Assembly (NCBI GenBank): GCA_015492645.1
Contig: WGER01000025.1
Coordinates: 1 to 50,590 of the forward strand
DNA length: 50,590 bases
Direction of reading: 5' to 3'
From: Nitrospirota bacterium
Lineage (GTDB): Bacteria > Nitrospirota > Thermodesulfovibrionia > Thermodesulfovibrionales > JdFR-85
In this document: piece after piece, positions 9,566 to 18,486 of the stretch
Layout of the letters: every line of letters begins with the position of its first letter
Position numbering within the stretch: the first letter of the stretch is position 1
Notes under the pieces: generated by a model
Databases searched by the model: none
What the model saw: only the letters and a program-made list of their open reading frames with translations
What the model was told of the DNA's origin: nothing
Made by a program: the position numbers and the translations under genes

Positions 9566-10219
9566 ATGCTGAATTTAGGAGTGCTTGCATCTGGAAGGGG
9601 CTCTAATTTTCAGGCGATAATTGATGCGATCAATTCAGGGTATCTTAAGGCAGAGATAAAGGTCCTGATCACGGATAATCCGAATGCCTATGCCATTGAA
9701 AGGGCCCGCAGACACGGGATTGAGTACCTGATAATGCTTCCGAAGGACTACCCGTCAAAGGATGACTATTACAGGGCGATAGCAGAGGAACTTAAGAGGC
9801 GCGGGGTAGACCTTGTCATCCTTGCGGGATTCATGAGGGTGGTGAAGAGGCCCCTTATTGATGCCTATCCGATGAGGATCATGAATATACATCCTGCCCT
9901 GCTTCCCTCTTTCCCCGGACTCCACGGGCAGAAACAGGCAGTGGATTATGGTGTGAAGATATCGGGCTGTACTGTCCATTTTGTGGATGAGGGAGTGGAT
10001 ACAGGACCCATCATCATACAGGCAGCAGTCCCTGTATATGACGATGACACTGAAGAGAGCCTCTCTGAGAGGATACTACGGCAGGAGCACAGGATATTCC
10101 CCTATGCCATAAGACTCTTCGCTGAGGGCAGACTTTCAGTAGAAGGCAGGATAGTGAGAATAAAGGACCACCCAAAGGAAGAGAGTCACTTTACCAATCC
10201 TCCCGTAGAAGGGATATAG
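9566..10219 (+). CDS. purN: Phosphoribosylglycinamide formyltransferase (GART)
   Basis: 217 residues. It catalyses the third step of purine synthesis, transferring a formyl group from 10-formyl-tetrahydrofolate to glycinamide ribonucleotide. The N-terminus has the phosphate-binding ASGRGSNFQAI. The catalytic Asn and His are in MNIHPALLPSFPG, and the catalytic Asp in DEGVDTGPII. A GGGAGG site lies before the ATG. It is separated from the other purine genes here (purD, purH), which lie on the opposite strand just downstream. The C-terminal 20 residues extend slightly past the usual end. Confidence 0.95.
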   Translation: MLNLGVLASGRGSNFQAIIDAINSGYLKAEIKVLITDNPNAYAIERARRHGIEYLIMLPKDYPSKDDYYRAIAEELKRRGVDLVILAGFMRVVKRPLIDAYPMRIMNIHPALLPSFPGLHGQKQAVDYGVKISGCTVHFVDEGVDTGPIIIQAAVPVYDDDTEESLSERILRQEHRIFPYAIRLFAEGRLSVEGRIVRIKDHPKEESHFTNPPVEGI

Positions 10220-10713
10220 TGGGGAGGTCCCGGGTATTCAGGAGGACATCAGGAAGGGTCCTGAATGCCATTTTTAATATCATAGGGCAAAGGATCAACG
10301 GTGCAAGTTTCCTTGACCTTTATGCCGGGGTTGGAACTGTTGGTATCGAGGCACTCCATAGGGGCGCCTCAAGGGTTGTGTTTGTGGAGGACAACCGCCA
10401 GAGATGCATGAAGATAAGGGAGTGCCTCCGGAGACAGGGCCTTGAGGACAGAGGCAGGCTCTACTGTATGGATGTCTATCATTACCTGAAAAGGACGGAA
10501 GAGACCTTTGAGATAGTGTTTGCTGACCCGCCCTATGAATCTGAGGAACTCCGGAGGATCTCACCTTTTCTGCAGAGACTGATCAGCCAGGAGGGCCTCA
10601 TCATTATAGAACACTCCTCAAGGATGCCCATGACCTCTCCACCACCCGGGTTAGAACTCCTCAGGGACTATATATACGGTGACACCACACTGACCCTGTT
10701 CAGAAAGGTCTGA
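10219..10713 (+). CDS. rsmD: 16S rRNA (guanine-966-N2) methyltransferase, short N-terminus
   Basis: 164 residues with the RsmD signatures: RRTSGRVLNAIFNII near the start, SAM-binding LDLYAGVGTVGIEALHRGA, and the catalytic FADPPYE. The family usually has about 20 more residues before the RPTS-type motif, forming the first strands (RIIGGxxKG). These are absent from the GTG at 10219, which overlaps the purN stop by one base. Either the protein is naturally short or the start lies within purN. The stop codon TGA abuts the converging purD stop with no gap. Confidence 0.85.
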   Translation: MGRSRVFRRTSGRVLNAIFNIIGQRINGASFLDLYAGVGTVGIEALHRGASRVVFVEDNRQRCMKIRECLRRQGLEDRGRLYCMDVYHYLKRTEETFEIVFADPPYESEELRRISPFLQRLISQEGLIIIEHSSRMPMTSPPPGLELLRDYIYGDTTLTLFRKV

Positions 10714-12003
10714 TCACTGAATATCGGCCGCCTCTCTGTTGAGGGCCTTTATCCCGATATCTGATCTGTAGTGCATACCCTCAAAGCGTATCTTCTTTAC
10801 AGCCTCATATGCCCTCTCTCTGGCCTCCCTTATGTCTCTTCCAAGGGCTGTCACACCCAGCACCCTACCGCCTGATGTTACTATCCTTCCATCCCGGTAT
10901 TTTGTGCCTGCATGAAAGACAACCACGTCCTTCATCTCCTTTATCTCATCAAGCCCCTCTATCACCTTCCCCTTCTCATAACTGCCTGGATAACCACCTG
11001 AGGCTAACACAACACAGACTGATGCCTCCGGTCTCCACTGAAGTGCCACCCTGTCCAGCCTCTCCTCCACAATCGCCATGAGTGTCTCCAGGAGGTCTGA
11101 CTTCATCCTCATCAGTATCGGCTGTGTCTCCGGATCACCAAACCTGCAGTTAAACTCCAACACATAGGGTTCTGAGTCCTTTATCATCAGCCCTGCATAG
11201 AGCACGCCCCTGTACCTGAGCCCTTCCTTTCTCAGTCCCCTGATAACAGGCTTCATTATCCTCTCCATTATCTTTGTCTCCACCTCGGGTGTCACAACAG
11301 GTGCAGGGCTATAGGCCCCCATCCCCCCTGTGTTGGGCCCTTTATCGTTGTCATAGACCCTCTTGTGGTCCTGGGAACTAACCATGGGCAGTATCGTCTC
11401 TCCATCAGTAAAGACGAGATAGGATGCCTCCTCACCTGTGAGCGCCTCTTCTACAACCACCCTCTCTCCCGCATCACCGAACACCCTCTCCTTCATAATC
11501 CTCCGGAGGGCCTCTATCGCCTCATCCACCGTCTCTGCCACCACCACGCCCTTGCCAGCAGCCAGGCCATCCGCCTTCACCACTATGGGTGCCCCCTTCA
11601 TCTTTATATACTCCTCTGCATGGAGATAGGAAGTGAAGACCCTGTACTCGGCTGTGGGTATACCGTAACGCCTCATAAAGTCCTTCGCAAAGACCTTGCT
11701 CGCCTCGATCTGTGCTGCGGCCCTGGTGGGTCCCACAATCCTGAGCCCTTCCCTCTCAAAGTGGTCCACTATGCCATGGGCAAGGGGATCCTCTGGTCCC
11801 ACCACTGTAAGGTCTATCCACTCATATCTGGCAAGGTCTGACAGGGCCTTGAAGTTTTTTGGTGAGATGTCCACGCATTCTGCAATCTCAGCGATACCGG
11901 CATTCCCAGGACAGCAGTAGATCTTATCAACCCTCGGACTCTGGGAGAGTTTCCACACAATTGCGTGTTCCCTTCCTCCTGAGCCTATAACAAGGACCTT
12001 CAT
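10714..12003 (-). CDS. purD: Phosphoribosylamine-glycine ligase
   Basis: 429 residues, full length. It joins phosphoribosylamine and glycine using ATP (purine synthesis step 2). The N-terminus has the GSGGREHAIVWKL motif, an ATP-grasp core follows (VKADGLAAGKGV, then NTGGMGAYSPAP), and the metal-binding end reads EFNCRFGDPETQ. It is the last gene of a minus-strand group with the globin-PsiE gene and purH upstream. Its stop codon is directly back-to-back with that of rsmD. Confidence 0.96.
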   Translation of the reverse strand: MKVLVIGSGGREHAIVWKLSQSPRVDKIYCCPGNAGIAEIAECVDISPKNFKALSDLARYEWIDLTVVGPEDPLAHGIVDHFEREGLRIVGPTRAAAQIEASKVFAKDFMRRYGIPTAEYRVFTSYLHAEEYIKMKGAPIVVKADGLAAGKGVVVAETVDEAIEALRRIMKERVFGDAGERVVVEEALTGEEASYLVFTDGETILPMVSSQDHKRVYDNDKGPNTGGMGAYSPAPVVTPEVETKIMERIMKPVIRGLRKEGLRYRGVLYAGLMIKDSEPYVLEFNCRFGDPETQPILMRMKSDLLETLMAIVEERLDRVALQWRPEASVCVVLASGGYPGSYEKGKVIEGLDEIKEMKDVVVFHAGTKYRDGRIVTSGGRVLGVTALGRDIREARERAYEAVKKIRFEGMHYRSDIGIKALNREAADIQ

Positions 12004-12014
12004 TCTTTCCTCCT

Positions 12015-12908
12015 CTAACCTCTCTTTTCCTCTACTCTAACTACGAGCCAATAGACTATGCCGAGTACAAGGATGGTTGCTATCAGATAGTATGAGAATG
12101 CTATCTTCTCATGCTTTAAAGTGATAATCATCAGGTCTCTGATAAAGGCGACAAGGGCAACCCCTATGAACACACTTATGTTGAATTTTCCTCCTTTCAG
12201 ATGGGATATCTCCGTATTCATCAACTCTATCAGTACCCAGAGTATGAGGAGTGTTCCGAGGGCAGATATAACACCCTTTGCAAAGTGTTCGTGAAAGAGG
12301 GATATGACGTCATATATAAATAGACCGAGTACACCCAGGGTGATCACAATAAGGGCAAGTACAAGAACCAGGTTCATGGCACCTGTAAACCCCTCAGCAA
12401 ACCTCACAAGGGTGGTCTTCACCTTGTATGCGGTGGAGTACTGCATAATCTCTTCCTCCACATAGGCCCCTGTTATAACATCCAGATTGATGTCAAGTAT
12501 CTTGTTCAGGGATTCCTTTAACTGTGTCCTGTGGAGCCTGTCCTCAACTTCTTCCGAAAGTATATCCATTAATATTCCTCTCACGGTATTCATTGCCACA
12601 CTCACATAATGAGGACTGATCTTCAATGAGGAATGGACCTTACCCGCTCTCACAAGCCCCCAGTAGTAGTCCTTATCAAAGGGGCCCTTCAGGAGTCTTT
12701 CAAGCCAGTATTTGTGGATAAATGGTAGTTTTGGATGTGCCTCAATAATCTCGAGGGCCTGCGGATCCACGATCAATTTTATCCTCTCCTCCAGCCTCTC
12801 TATAATCTCGTCTATCCTGTATTTTAGAAGAGGATAGATAGACTTCACCCTCTCTTCATCCTGGGCTGTAAAATTGTAATTGTTCTTTATCCTCTCAAAG
12901 TAATCCAT
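12015..12908 (-). CDS. Protoglobin-type heme sensor fused to PsiE-like membrane domain
   Basis: 297 residues. Residues 1-155 resemble globin-coupled sensor or protoglobin domains. The segment LVRAGKVHSSLKISPHYV matches the family pattern around the proximal heme histidine, making H92 the candidate ligand. Residues 165-297 hold four hydrophobic segments (about 172-198, 212-231, 243-262 and 268-290) resembling PsiE, the phosphate-starvation-inducible membrane family of unknown function. A heme-gas sensor controlling a small membrane module is the natural reading. It lies one base after purH and 11 bases before purD, so it is cotranscribed with purine genes, which is odd. The globin assignment is by motif only. 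Confidence 0.75.
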   Translation of the reverse strand: MDYFERIKNNYNFTAQDEERVKSIYPLLKYRIDEIIERLEERIKLIVDPQALEIIEAHPKLPFIHKYWLERLLKGPFDKDYYWGLVRAGKVHSSLKISPHYVSVAMNTVRGILMDILSEEVEDRLHRTQLKESLNKILDINLDVITGAYVEEEIMQYSTAYKVKTTLVRFAEGFTGAMNLVLVLALIVITLGVLGLFIYDVISLFHEHFAKGVISALGTLLILWVLIELMNTEISHLKGGKFNISVFIGVALVAFIRDLMIITLKHEKIAFSYYLIATILVLGIVYWLVVRVEEKRG

Positions 12909-12909
12909 C

Positions 12910-13509
12910 TCAGGAAGAAAGCGTCCTTTCCAGATATTCTGTTATAACCGCATCGTACCTGGAAGTGGTCGCAAAGACCTTTTGTGCCAGTCTTGCCCTG
13001 GTCTTGTAACTCACCTCTCCTCCCAGGCTCACCATCTCTTCTCTTATAGAGTCATAATCAGAGGGGTCCACCACTACAACAACAGATGCGAAGTTTTTGG
13101 CTGCTGCCCTGAGCAGGGTCGGTCCCCCTATGTCTATATTCTCTATCGCCTCCTGAAAGGTCACCCCTTCCTTTGAGATGGTCTTCTCAAAGGGATAGAG
13201 ATTAACAACTACCATATCTATCGGTTCTATCCCATGGGTCTGGAGGGTCCTCATATGTTCTTCATTGTCTCTCAAGGCCAGCAGTCCTGCATGAATCTTG
13301 GGATGAAGGGTCTTCACCCGTCCATCCAGTATCTCGGGGAAACCGGTATACTCTGAGACCTCCTTTACCGGGATCCCGGCATCTCTGAGGGTCCTTGCTG
13401 TACCACCGGTTGAGAGGATCTCCACACCAAGGTCATGCAGTGTCTTTACAAAATCCACGAGTCCGGTCTTGTCAGAGACACTCACTATTGCCCTGTGAAT
13501 CTTTGCCAT
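12910..13509 (-). CDS. purH: IMP cyclohydrolase domain only (N-terminal half of PurH)
   Basis: 199 residues matching the MGS-like IMP cyclohydrolase half of Pur[11 protein letters not shown]-type start ([14 protein letters not shown]), [27 protein letters not shown] and [16 protein letters not shown]. Bifunctional PurH is about 510-530 residues; the C-terminal AICAR transformylase is absent. The frame ends cleanly (LERTLSS, stop) and a normal gene follows one base later, so this appears to be a stand-alone protein rather than a fresh truncation. The transformylase must be elsewhere or replaced by a PurP-type enzyme. Confidence 0.9.
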   Translation of the reverse strand: MAKIHRAIVSVSDKTGLVDFVKTLHDLGVEILSTGGTARTLRDAGIPVKEVSEYTGFPEILDGRVKTLHPKIHAGLLALRDNEEHMRTLQTHGIEPIDMVVVNLYPFEKTISKEGVTFQEAIENIDIGGPTLLRAAAKNFASVVVVVDPSDYDSIREEMVSLGGEVSYKTRARLAQKVFATTSRYDAVITEYLERTLSS

Positions 13510-13584
13510 TTTGGCCTCCTTTGAGTCATGATTGAGAATTTTATCATCTTGCCTTTACTCAGGTAAAGGCTTTATGATTCTTAT

Positions 13585-14778
13585 ATGCCCCTGTTTGTAT
13601 ATGAGGCGGTGGACAGCAGAGGCAGGAGGATCACCTCCAGGAAGGAGGCCCCTGATATTAATACCCTCAAGGAGCACCTCAAGAAAGAGGGCTGGATACC
13701 GCTTGAGATAAGACCCTACACCCCTTCTGGGTTCGCCATCTTTAAAAGGATAACCACCAAGGATATCCTTGTCTTCACACAGGAACTGGCAGACCTGCTG
13801 GAGGCAGGTATGCCAGTGGATAGGGCAATACTTGTACTATCCCAGCATTCTGAGAAGGCCCAGATGAGGGATGTCCTTGCAGAGATATACAGGGATCTAC
13901 AGAGGGGTAGATCGCTATCAGAGGCGCTTTCCATACACAGGTGCTTCCCGAGGGTGTATATAAACATGATCAGATCGGCTGAGGCAGGCGGGATCCTTGA
14001 ACCCGTCCTGAGGAGGATAGCATCCTTCTTGGAGACCACCACCAGGTTCAAGGAGGATATGCTGTCTGCGTTGATCTATCCAGTACTTCTAACCGCCGTA
14101 GGTACAATGGCCATAGCGGTACTCATGGTATATGTTATCCCGAGATTTGCCACCATATTTGAAGAGATGGGACAGGCCCTGCCACTGCCGACACTTATAT
14201 TGCTCCAGATAAGCAGTCTTGTATCAAAACTATGGTGGATCGTTGTCCTCTTTGTAGTCCTGTCAGGATACGCCCTCGCCAGATATCTACGAAGACCTGA
14301 GGGTAAGAGACAGTGGGATATGCTATTGCTCAGGATGCCTGTATTGAGAAGGCTCCATACCCGCATCTACATCTCCCGTTTTTCAAGGACAATGGGGACG
14401 CTTCTGAAGAGTGGGGTCCCGGTGTTAAATGCGATCAGGATATCCAGAGAGGTTACCGGCAACGAGATAGTATCTGAAAGGCTCAAGACACTGGAGGAGG
14501 GCGTGAGAAAGGGTAGAGGGATAACAGGTCCCTTAAGAGAGTCAGGTGTATTTCCTGAACTCGTTATCCAGATGGTGGCTGTGGGAGAGGAGGCAGGCAG
14601 GGTGGAAGAGGCATTCCTCCATATAGCAGACCGCTATGACTCCGAGGTGAGGGCGATGATAAGAAGACTGATAGCCTTTCTCGAACCAGCCATTATACTG
14701 ATAATGGGTATATTTGTGGGGTTTGTTGTGATCTCCATGCTTCTTGCCATATTCAGCATCAATGAGATACCTATTTAG
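13585..14778 (+). CDS. Type II secretion or type IV pilus inner-membrane platform protein (GspF/PilC family)
   Basis: 397 residues with two GspF repeats (about 60-185 and 265-390), each with the FTQELADLLEAGMPVDRAI / FSRTMGTLLKSGVPVLNAI pattern, and three membrane segments near 165-190, 215-235 and 370-393. The protein anchors the assembly ATPase and drives pseudopilus or pilus assembly. No other secretion or pilus gene is nearby, so it is an orphan member. The ATG at 13585 starts the family N-terminus MPLFVYEAVDSRG but has no obvious ribosome binding site. Confidence 0.9.
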   Translation: MPLFVYEAVDSRGRRITSRKEAPDINTLKEHLKKEGWIPLEIRPYTPSGFAIFKRITTKDILVFTQELADLLEAGMPVDRAILVLSQHSEKAQMRDVLAEIYRDLQRGRSLSEALSIHRCFPRVYINMIRSAEAGGILEPVLRRIASFLETTTRFKEDMLSALIYPVLLTAVGTMAIAVLMVYVIPRFATIFEEMGQALPLPTLILLQISSLVSKLWWIVVLFVVLSGYALARYLRRPEGKRQWDMLLLRMPVLRRLHTRIYISRFSRTMGTLLKSGVPVLNAIRISREVTGNEIVSERLKTLEEGVRKGRGITGPLRESGVFPELVIQMVAVGEEAGRVEEAFLHIADRYDSEVRAMIRRLIAFLEPAIILIMGIFVGFVVISMLLAIFSINEIPI

Positions 14779-14944
14779 AGATAAGGCGGAGATAATAAGA
14801 AAGAGATACCTCTACACAGAACTCATATTGAAAGGCGAGATTACCTCTCCTCTGGAAACGGCAAGGAGACTTCTCGGGCCTGATAGGGCCTATCACCTGT
14901 ACGGGATATCAAAAAGGACAGGACAGAACAAAAAATCCAGGTAG
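14762..14944 (+). CDS. Possible small basic protein, 60 residues
   Basis: An open frame starting at an ATG 17 bases inside the gspF end. It encodes a very basic, soluble peptide (MRYLFRDKAEIIRKRYLY at the start, QNKKSR at the end). No family is recognised. The overlap is typical of operon partners, but the composition alone does not prove that it is coding. Confidence 0.35.
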   Translation: MRYLFRDKAEIIRKRYLYTELILKGEITSPLETARRLLGPDRAYHLYGISKRTGQNKKSR

Positions 14945-14982
14945 AGGCCGCTTTCAGGCAGATGCTCCCGGGCGGCCTCTGC
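14941..14982 (+). terminator. Inverted repeat after gspF, possible weak terminator
   Basis: AGAGGCCGC (14943-14951) and GCGGCCTCT (14972-14980) form a perfect 9-bp stem that extends by a G-U and a G-C pair, with a 20-base loop. Only a short T run (CTTTTA) follows. It overlaps the end of the small open frame and precedes argS. Confidence 0.45.
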
Positions 14983-15065
14983 ACCTTTTATGTTTATTGA
15001 CCAGAGTCAACCCCCAGTTTTTGGGATTTGCATCCCTCTGGTAGGGATATGATAAACTCAAAACA

Positions 15066-16694
15066 ATGGATGTAAGGGCAACTATTGAAGAGGCGCTAAG
15101 AGACCTTGGTATAGAGACCCCCTTTGTTGAGATTGAGCAGCCAAGGGTGGTAGAACATGGGGACCTTGCCACCCCTGTTGCGATGTCTGTTGCCAGGTCT
15201 CTCAGGAGACCACCAAGAGATATCGCAGAAGAGATAGCAGAGAGGCTATCATCAACCGGGCTATTTGAAAGGGTCGATGTTGCGGGCCCTGGCTTTATCA
15301 ATCTCTTTCTGAAAAGACAGTACCTCTGGAATGAACTCCTGAGACTCCTGAAGGACCCCGCCGGGTATCTGAGGAAGGATATAGGCAAGGGAGAGAGGGT
15401 CCAGGTCGAGTTTGTGAGTGCCAACCCTACAGGTCCGCTACATCTGGGGCACGGCAGGGGTGCTGCTGTTGGTGCAGCCCTGTCCGCTCTGCTGCAGAGG
15501 GGTGGATACTCAGTGGAAAGGGAATTCTATATTAACGATGCAGGCAGACAGGTCCAACTGCTTGGTGAGAGTTTGTTTGCGAGGTACTGTGAGGCCCTTG
15601 GCAGGGAATACCCCATTCCTGAGGAGGGATACAGAGGAGAGTATCTTGGAGATCTTGCCCGTTCATTGGTTGATGAGGTCTCTGACAGGTATCTGAACAG
15701 GCCCTTTCAGGAGGTCCAGGATTTCTTTGTAGAATACGCTGTGCAGAAGATGCTTGGCTGGATCAAGAGAGACCTTGAGGACTTTGGAGTCACCTTTGAC
15801 AGGTGGCAGTCTGAGAAGGCCCTGTATCAGGATGGTACTGTACAGAGGTGTCATGAGGAACTGAAGAAGAGGGGTTTTCTCTATGAGAAAGACGGTGCCC
15901 TCTGGTTCAGGTCCACACTGTTTGGCGACGACAAGGACCGTGTAGTAATAAAGAGCGACGGCACACCCACGTACTTTTCGTCTGATATCGCCTATCACTG
16001 GTACAAACTCCAGCGTGGATTCCACAGAATTATAAACATCTGGGGCGCAGACCATCATGGATATGTGCCAAGAATAAAGGCGGTTGTGAAGGCCCTGGGA
16101 CTGCCGGAGGAGAGGCTCCATATACTACTTGTGCAGATGGTTAATCTCTTGAAAGGTGGTAGACCCGTGCAGATGTCAAAGAGATACGGTGAGTTCGTGA
16201 CTCTCAGGGAGGTGATGGAAGAGGTGGGTGCAGATACCACAAAGTTCATATTCCTGACCCGCAGACATGACAGTCACCTTGATTTTGATATAGAAGTCGC
16301 AAAGGCATCCTCCTCAGAAAATCCTGTCTACTATGTCCAGTATGCCCATGCAAGGATAAACAGCATATTCAGGAAGGCTGACCAGAGACTGCTTGAGGAC
16401 CTTAAAGGTGCCGATCCTTCACTGCTTGAACAGGATGAGGAGATTGCTCTCCTGAAGAAGTTACTTCTCTATCCCCTCATCTTTGAAGGTGCTGTGAGGG
16501 CCCTTGAACCCCACAGGATCACCTTTTACCTGCAGGAACTTGCCAGTCTGTTTCACTACTTCTACACAAAACACCGTGTATTAACAGAGGACAGAGACAT
16601 CACCATGGCAAGACTCCTGCTATGTAAGGGGGTTCTCATTGTCCTCCGTGAGGGGTTTGGTATCCTGGGCATCACAGCACCAGAGAAGATGTAA
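15066..16694 (+). CDS. argS: Arginyl-tRNA synthetase
   Basis: 542 residues, class I. An N-terminal additional domain is followed by the catalytic core, with ANPTGPLHLGHGRGAAVG carrying the HIGH motif, then a KMSKS-like QMSKRYGEF, and a DALR anticodon-binding domain (YVQYAHARINSIFRKA onward). Length is normal for the family. It charges tRNA-Arg. The ATG at 15066 has no strong ribosome binding site; GGTAGGGA lies about 18 bases upstream. The next gene starts at the base after its stop, and lgt follows. Confidence 0.96.
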   Translation: MDVRATIEEALRDLGIETPFVEIEQPRVVEHGDLATPVAMSVARSLRRPPRDIAEEIAERLSSTGLFERVDVAGPGFINLFLKRQYLWNELLRLLKDPAGYLRKDIGKGERVQVEFVSANPTGPLHLGHGRGAAVGAALSALLQRGGYSVEREFYINDAGRQVQLLGESLFARYCEALGREYPIPEEGYRGEYLGDLARSLVDEVSDRYLNRPFQEVQDFFVEYAVQKMLGWIKRDLEDFGVTFDRWQSEKALYQDGTVQRCHEELKKRGFLYEKDGALWFRSTLFGDDKDRVVIKSDGTPTYFSSDIAYHWYKLQRGFHRIINIWGADHHGYVPRIKAVVKALGLPEERLHILLVQMVNLLKGGRPVQMSKRYGEFVTLREVMEEVGADTTKFIFLTRRHDSHLDFDIEVAKASSSENPVYYVQYAHARINSIFRKADQRLLEDLKGADPSLLEQDEEIALLKKLLLYPLIFEGAVRALEPHRITFYLQELASLFHYFYTKHRVLTEDRDITMARLLLCKGVLIVLREGFGILGITAPEKM

Positions 16695-17339
16695 GTGCTT
16701 GAGACCTCCAGAGATAAAGAGACAGAGATACTTCGACATGCAGAGCGTTTTCTGCAGGCCCTCACAGAGTACTGCCTTAAAGAATGCGGTGGCAAGTTGA
16801 GCCCCCTTGAGTTTCCCGTCTTTAAGAAGTTCCTGAACTATCGGATCAGGAGGGAGATAGAATTCAACCGTCTCTGCCTCATACACGCAGCGGTATTAAA
16901 TGAGACAGGCACCGAGATTACCGGTGGAGATCTCGAAGAACTCTATGAAGAGAGCAGACTCCTGGATGGAAGACTGATGAGAGATATAAGGTTTCTGCCC
17001 TTCAGGATAACAATGAATTATGATGAGATAAGACCTTTAAGGATGGAGAGGATAAGGAAACTCGTCAGTCTGTTTCAAAGACTGCTCAGTGTTGATTCTC
17101 CCTCTGACTATCCTGATATGGTTCGTAAGGCGATGAGCCGCGAGGAGTACCTCAACATCAATGACGAGATTGTGGAACTGTATGCAGAGGAGGCCTATAT
17201 CATCAATTCCTCCATTCACTCCTTTTTTAAAACGGACACCCGATCAATTGCTGAAAGGATGTACTGCTCTATGATAGATGTGGGCTTTACACTGAACAGA
17301 AAGGTGGCACAGGAGATCTATGGCACTCAAGTTTCCTGA
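16695..17339 (+). CDS. Uncharacterised helical protein between argS and lgt
   Basis: 214 residues from a GTG immediately after the argS stop. It is not recognised. The sequence looks all-helical and charged, with no membrane segment and no clear metal or nucleotide motif. Notable stretches are KFLNYRIRREIEFNRL and NDEIVELYAEEAYIIN. It overlaps lgt by 20 bases, so its expression is coupled to both neighbours. The lack of frame breaks and the tight packing argue that it is a real gene. Confidence 0.7.
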   Translation: MLETSRDKETEILRHAERFLQALTEYCLKECGGKLSPLEFPVFKKFLNYRIRREIEFNRLCLIHAAVLNETGTEITGGDLEELYEESRLLDGRLMRDIRFLPFRITMNYDEIRPLRMERIRKLVSLFQRLLSVDSPSDYPDMVRKAMSREEYLNINDEIVELYAEEAYIINSSIHSFFKTDTRSIAERMYCSMIDVGFTLNRKVAQEIYGTQVS

Positions 17340-18108
17340 TATCAGGCCATACATAATTAAGATAGGTCCGCTTGAGGTGAGGTGGTATGGGCTGATGTAC
17401 CTGATTGGATTTGTCTCATCTTATCTCCTTGTGAGGTATCAGGTGAGAAGGAGAGGCCTACCGGTGCAGAAGAAGACAGTGGATGATATTTACTTCTACC
17501 TCATACTCGGGCTTATTGCAGGGGCAAGGCTTGGTTATATCGTCTTCTATAACCTGAAACAGTATATAAAGGAACCCCTTGAGGTCTTTGCCATATGGCA
17601 TGGTGGTATGTCCTTTCACGGGGGGCTGATTGGGGCTATCCTGGCAGGTATATGGTTGACAAGGCGATATAAACTCGATTTCTGGCTCTTCTCTGACCTG
17701 ATAGTGGTAACCGCCCCCATAGGTCTCGGGCTTGGAAGAATTGGCAATTTTATTAATGGTGAACTCTACGGCAGACCAACCTCGCTACCGTGGGGTATGG
17801 TCTTTCCAGCAGGAGGACCTGTCCCGAGACACCCATCCCAGTTGTATGAGGCATTTTTTGAAGGTCCTGTGCTGTTTCTCATACTCTGGTATCTCAAAGA
17901 CAGGTCACGGTTCAGGGGACAGATGACGGCCCTCTTTCTGATCCTCTACGGAGTTTTCAGATTCTTTATTGAGTTTTTCAGAGAGCCTGATCCCCAGTTG
18001 GGCTTTGTCCTTGGCCCCCTCACCATGGGACAGATTCTCTGTACAGGTATGATAGTTGTGGGTGCACTCATATGGTGGTACAGGGCAAAGACCGGATCGC
18101 CTTTCTGA
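17320..18108 (+). CDS. lgt: Prolipoprotein diacylglyceryl transferase
   Basis: 262 residues, polytopic inner-membrane enzyme that adds diacylglycerol from phosphatidylglycerol to the lipobox cysteine of prolipoproteins. Family motifs are clear: IWHGGMSFHGGLIG, the Lgt signature GRIGNFINGELYGR, and HPSQLYEA. About seven membrane segments are present. CAGGAG lies just before the ATG, which is inside the preceding gene. It converges with the DsrE-like gene across a 27-base gap. Confidence 0.96.
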   Translation: MALKFPDIRPYIIKIGPLEVRWYGLMYLIGFVSSYLLVRYQVRRRGLPVQKKTVDDIYFYLILGLIAGARLGYIVFYNLKQYIKEPLEVFAIWHGGMSFHGGLIGAILAGIWLTRRYKLDFWLFSDLIVVTAPIGLGLGRIGNFINGELYGRPTSLPWGMVFPAGGPVPRHPSQLYEAFFEGPVLFLILWYLKDRSRFRGQMTALFLILYGVFRFFIEFFREPDPQLGFVLGPLTMGQILCTGMIVVGALIWWYRAKTGSPF

Positions 18109-18135
18109 TGGATACCGTTGTTATATTATTTAGGT

Positions 18136-18468
18136 CTAAAAGGTGAGCACCTCATAGCCATCTTTGATCATCTGGATAAGTTCTTTGCCCACTGGACCCA
18201 CTACCCCACCTGCCTGTTCTGCCTCCTTTAAGACCCCTGCTGCCTCTGCATTCATTTTACAGACATTCAACTCCAGGGAGGATCTTATCTCATTAATTAC
18301 ATCCCTGTAATCCTCTTCTTTAAAGAGATCCACTGCAAGGGCTGATATTATTAGCCTTACATCTTCAAACTCTCCACTGTCCTTTGCAATTTTTGCAAAC
18401 TTCAATCCCGTCATTACCTTTCTCTTTTCCTTTGGATCCGATAGGATAAGAACCACCAGTTTTGCCAT
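18136..18468 (-). CDS. DsrE-like sulfur-relay family protein
   Basis: 110 residues with the DsrE/DsrF-like layout: a hydrophobic first strand (KLVVLILSDP), then GLKFAKIAKDSGEFEDVRLI, and a C-terminal G-K-E-LIQMIKDGYEVLTF. Cys at about residue 72 (LNVCKMNAEAAG) sits where some relatives carry the persulfide cysteine. The AAAGGAGG site before the ATG is good. It is the last gene of the nickel redox block, so a role in sulfur or redox relay for that system is possible, though such proteins are common and often of unknown role. Confidence 0.65.
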   Translation of the reverse strand: MAKLVVLILSDPKEKRKVMTGLKFAKIAKDSGEFEDVRLIISALAVDLFKEEDYRDVINEIRSSLELNVCKMNAEAAGVLKEAEQAGGVVGPVGKELIQMIKDGYEVLTF

Positions 18469-18486
18469 TTTAAACCTCCTTTAAGA

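Noticed and set aside
13510-13584. Possible tRNA or small RNA in the purH-gspF gap
   Set aside because: No cloverleaf or CCA end; the 75 bases fit divergent promoters only.
14941-14982. Strong intrinsic terminator
   Set aside because: The stem is good, but the T-tract is short and the loop long, so it is listed only as a possible terminator.
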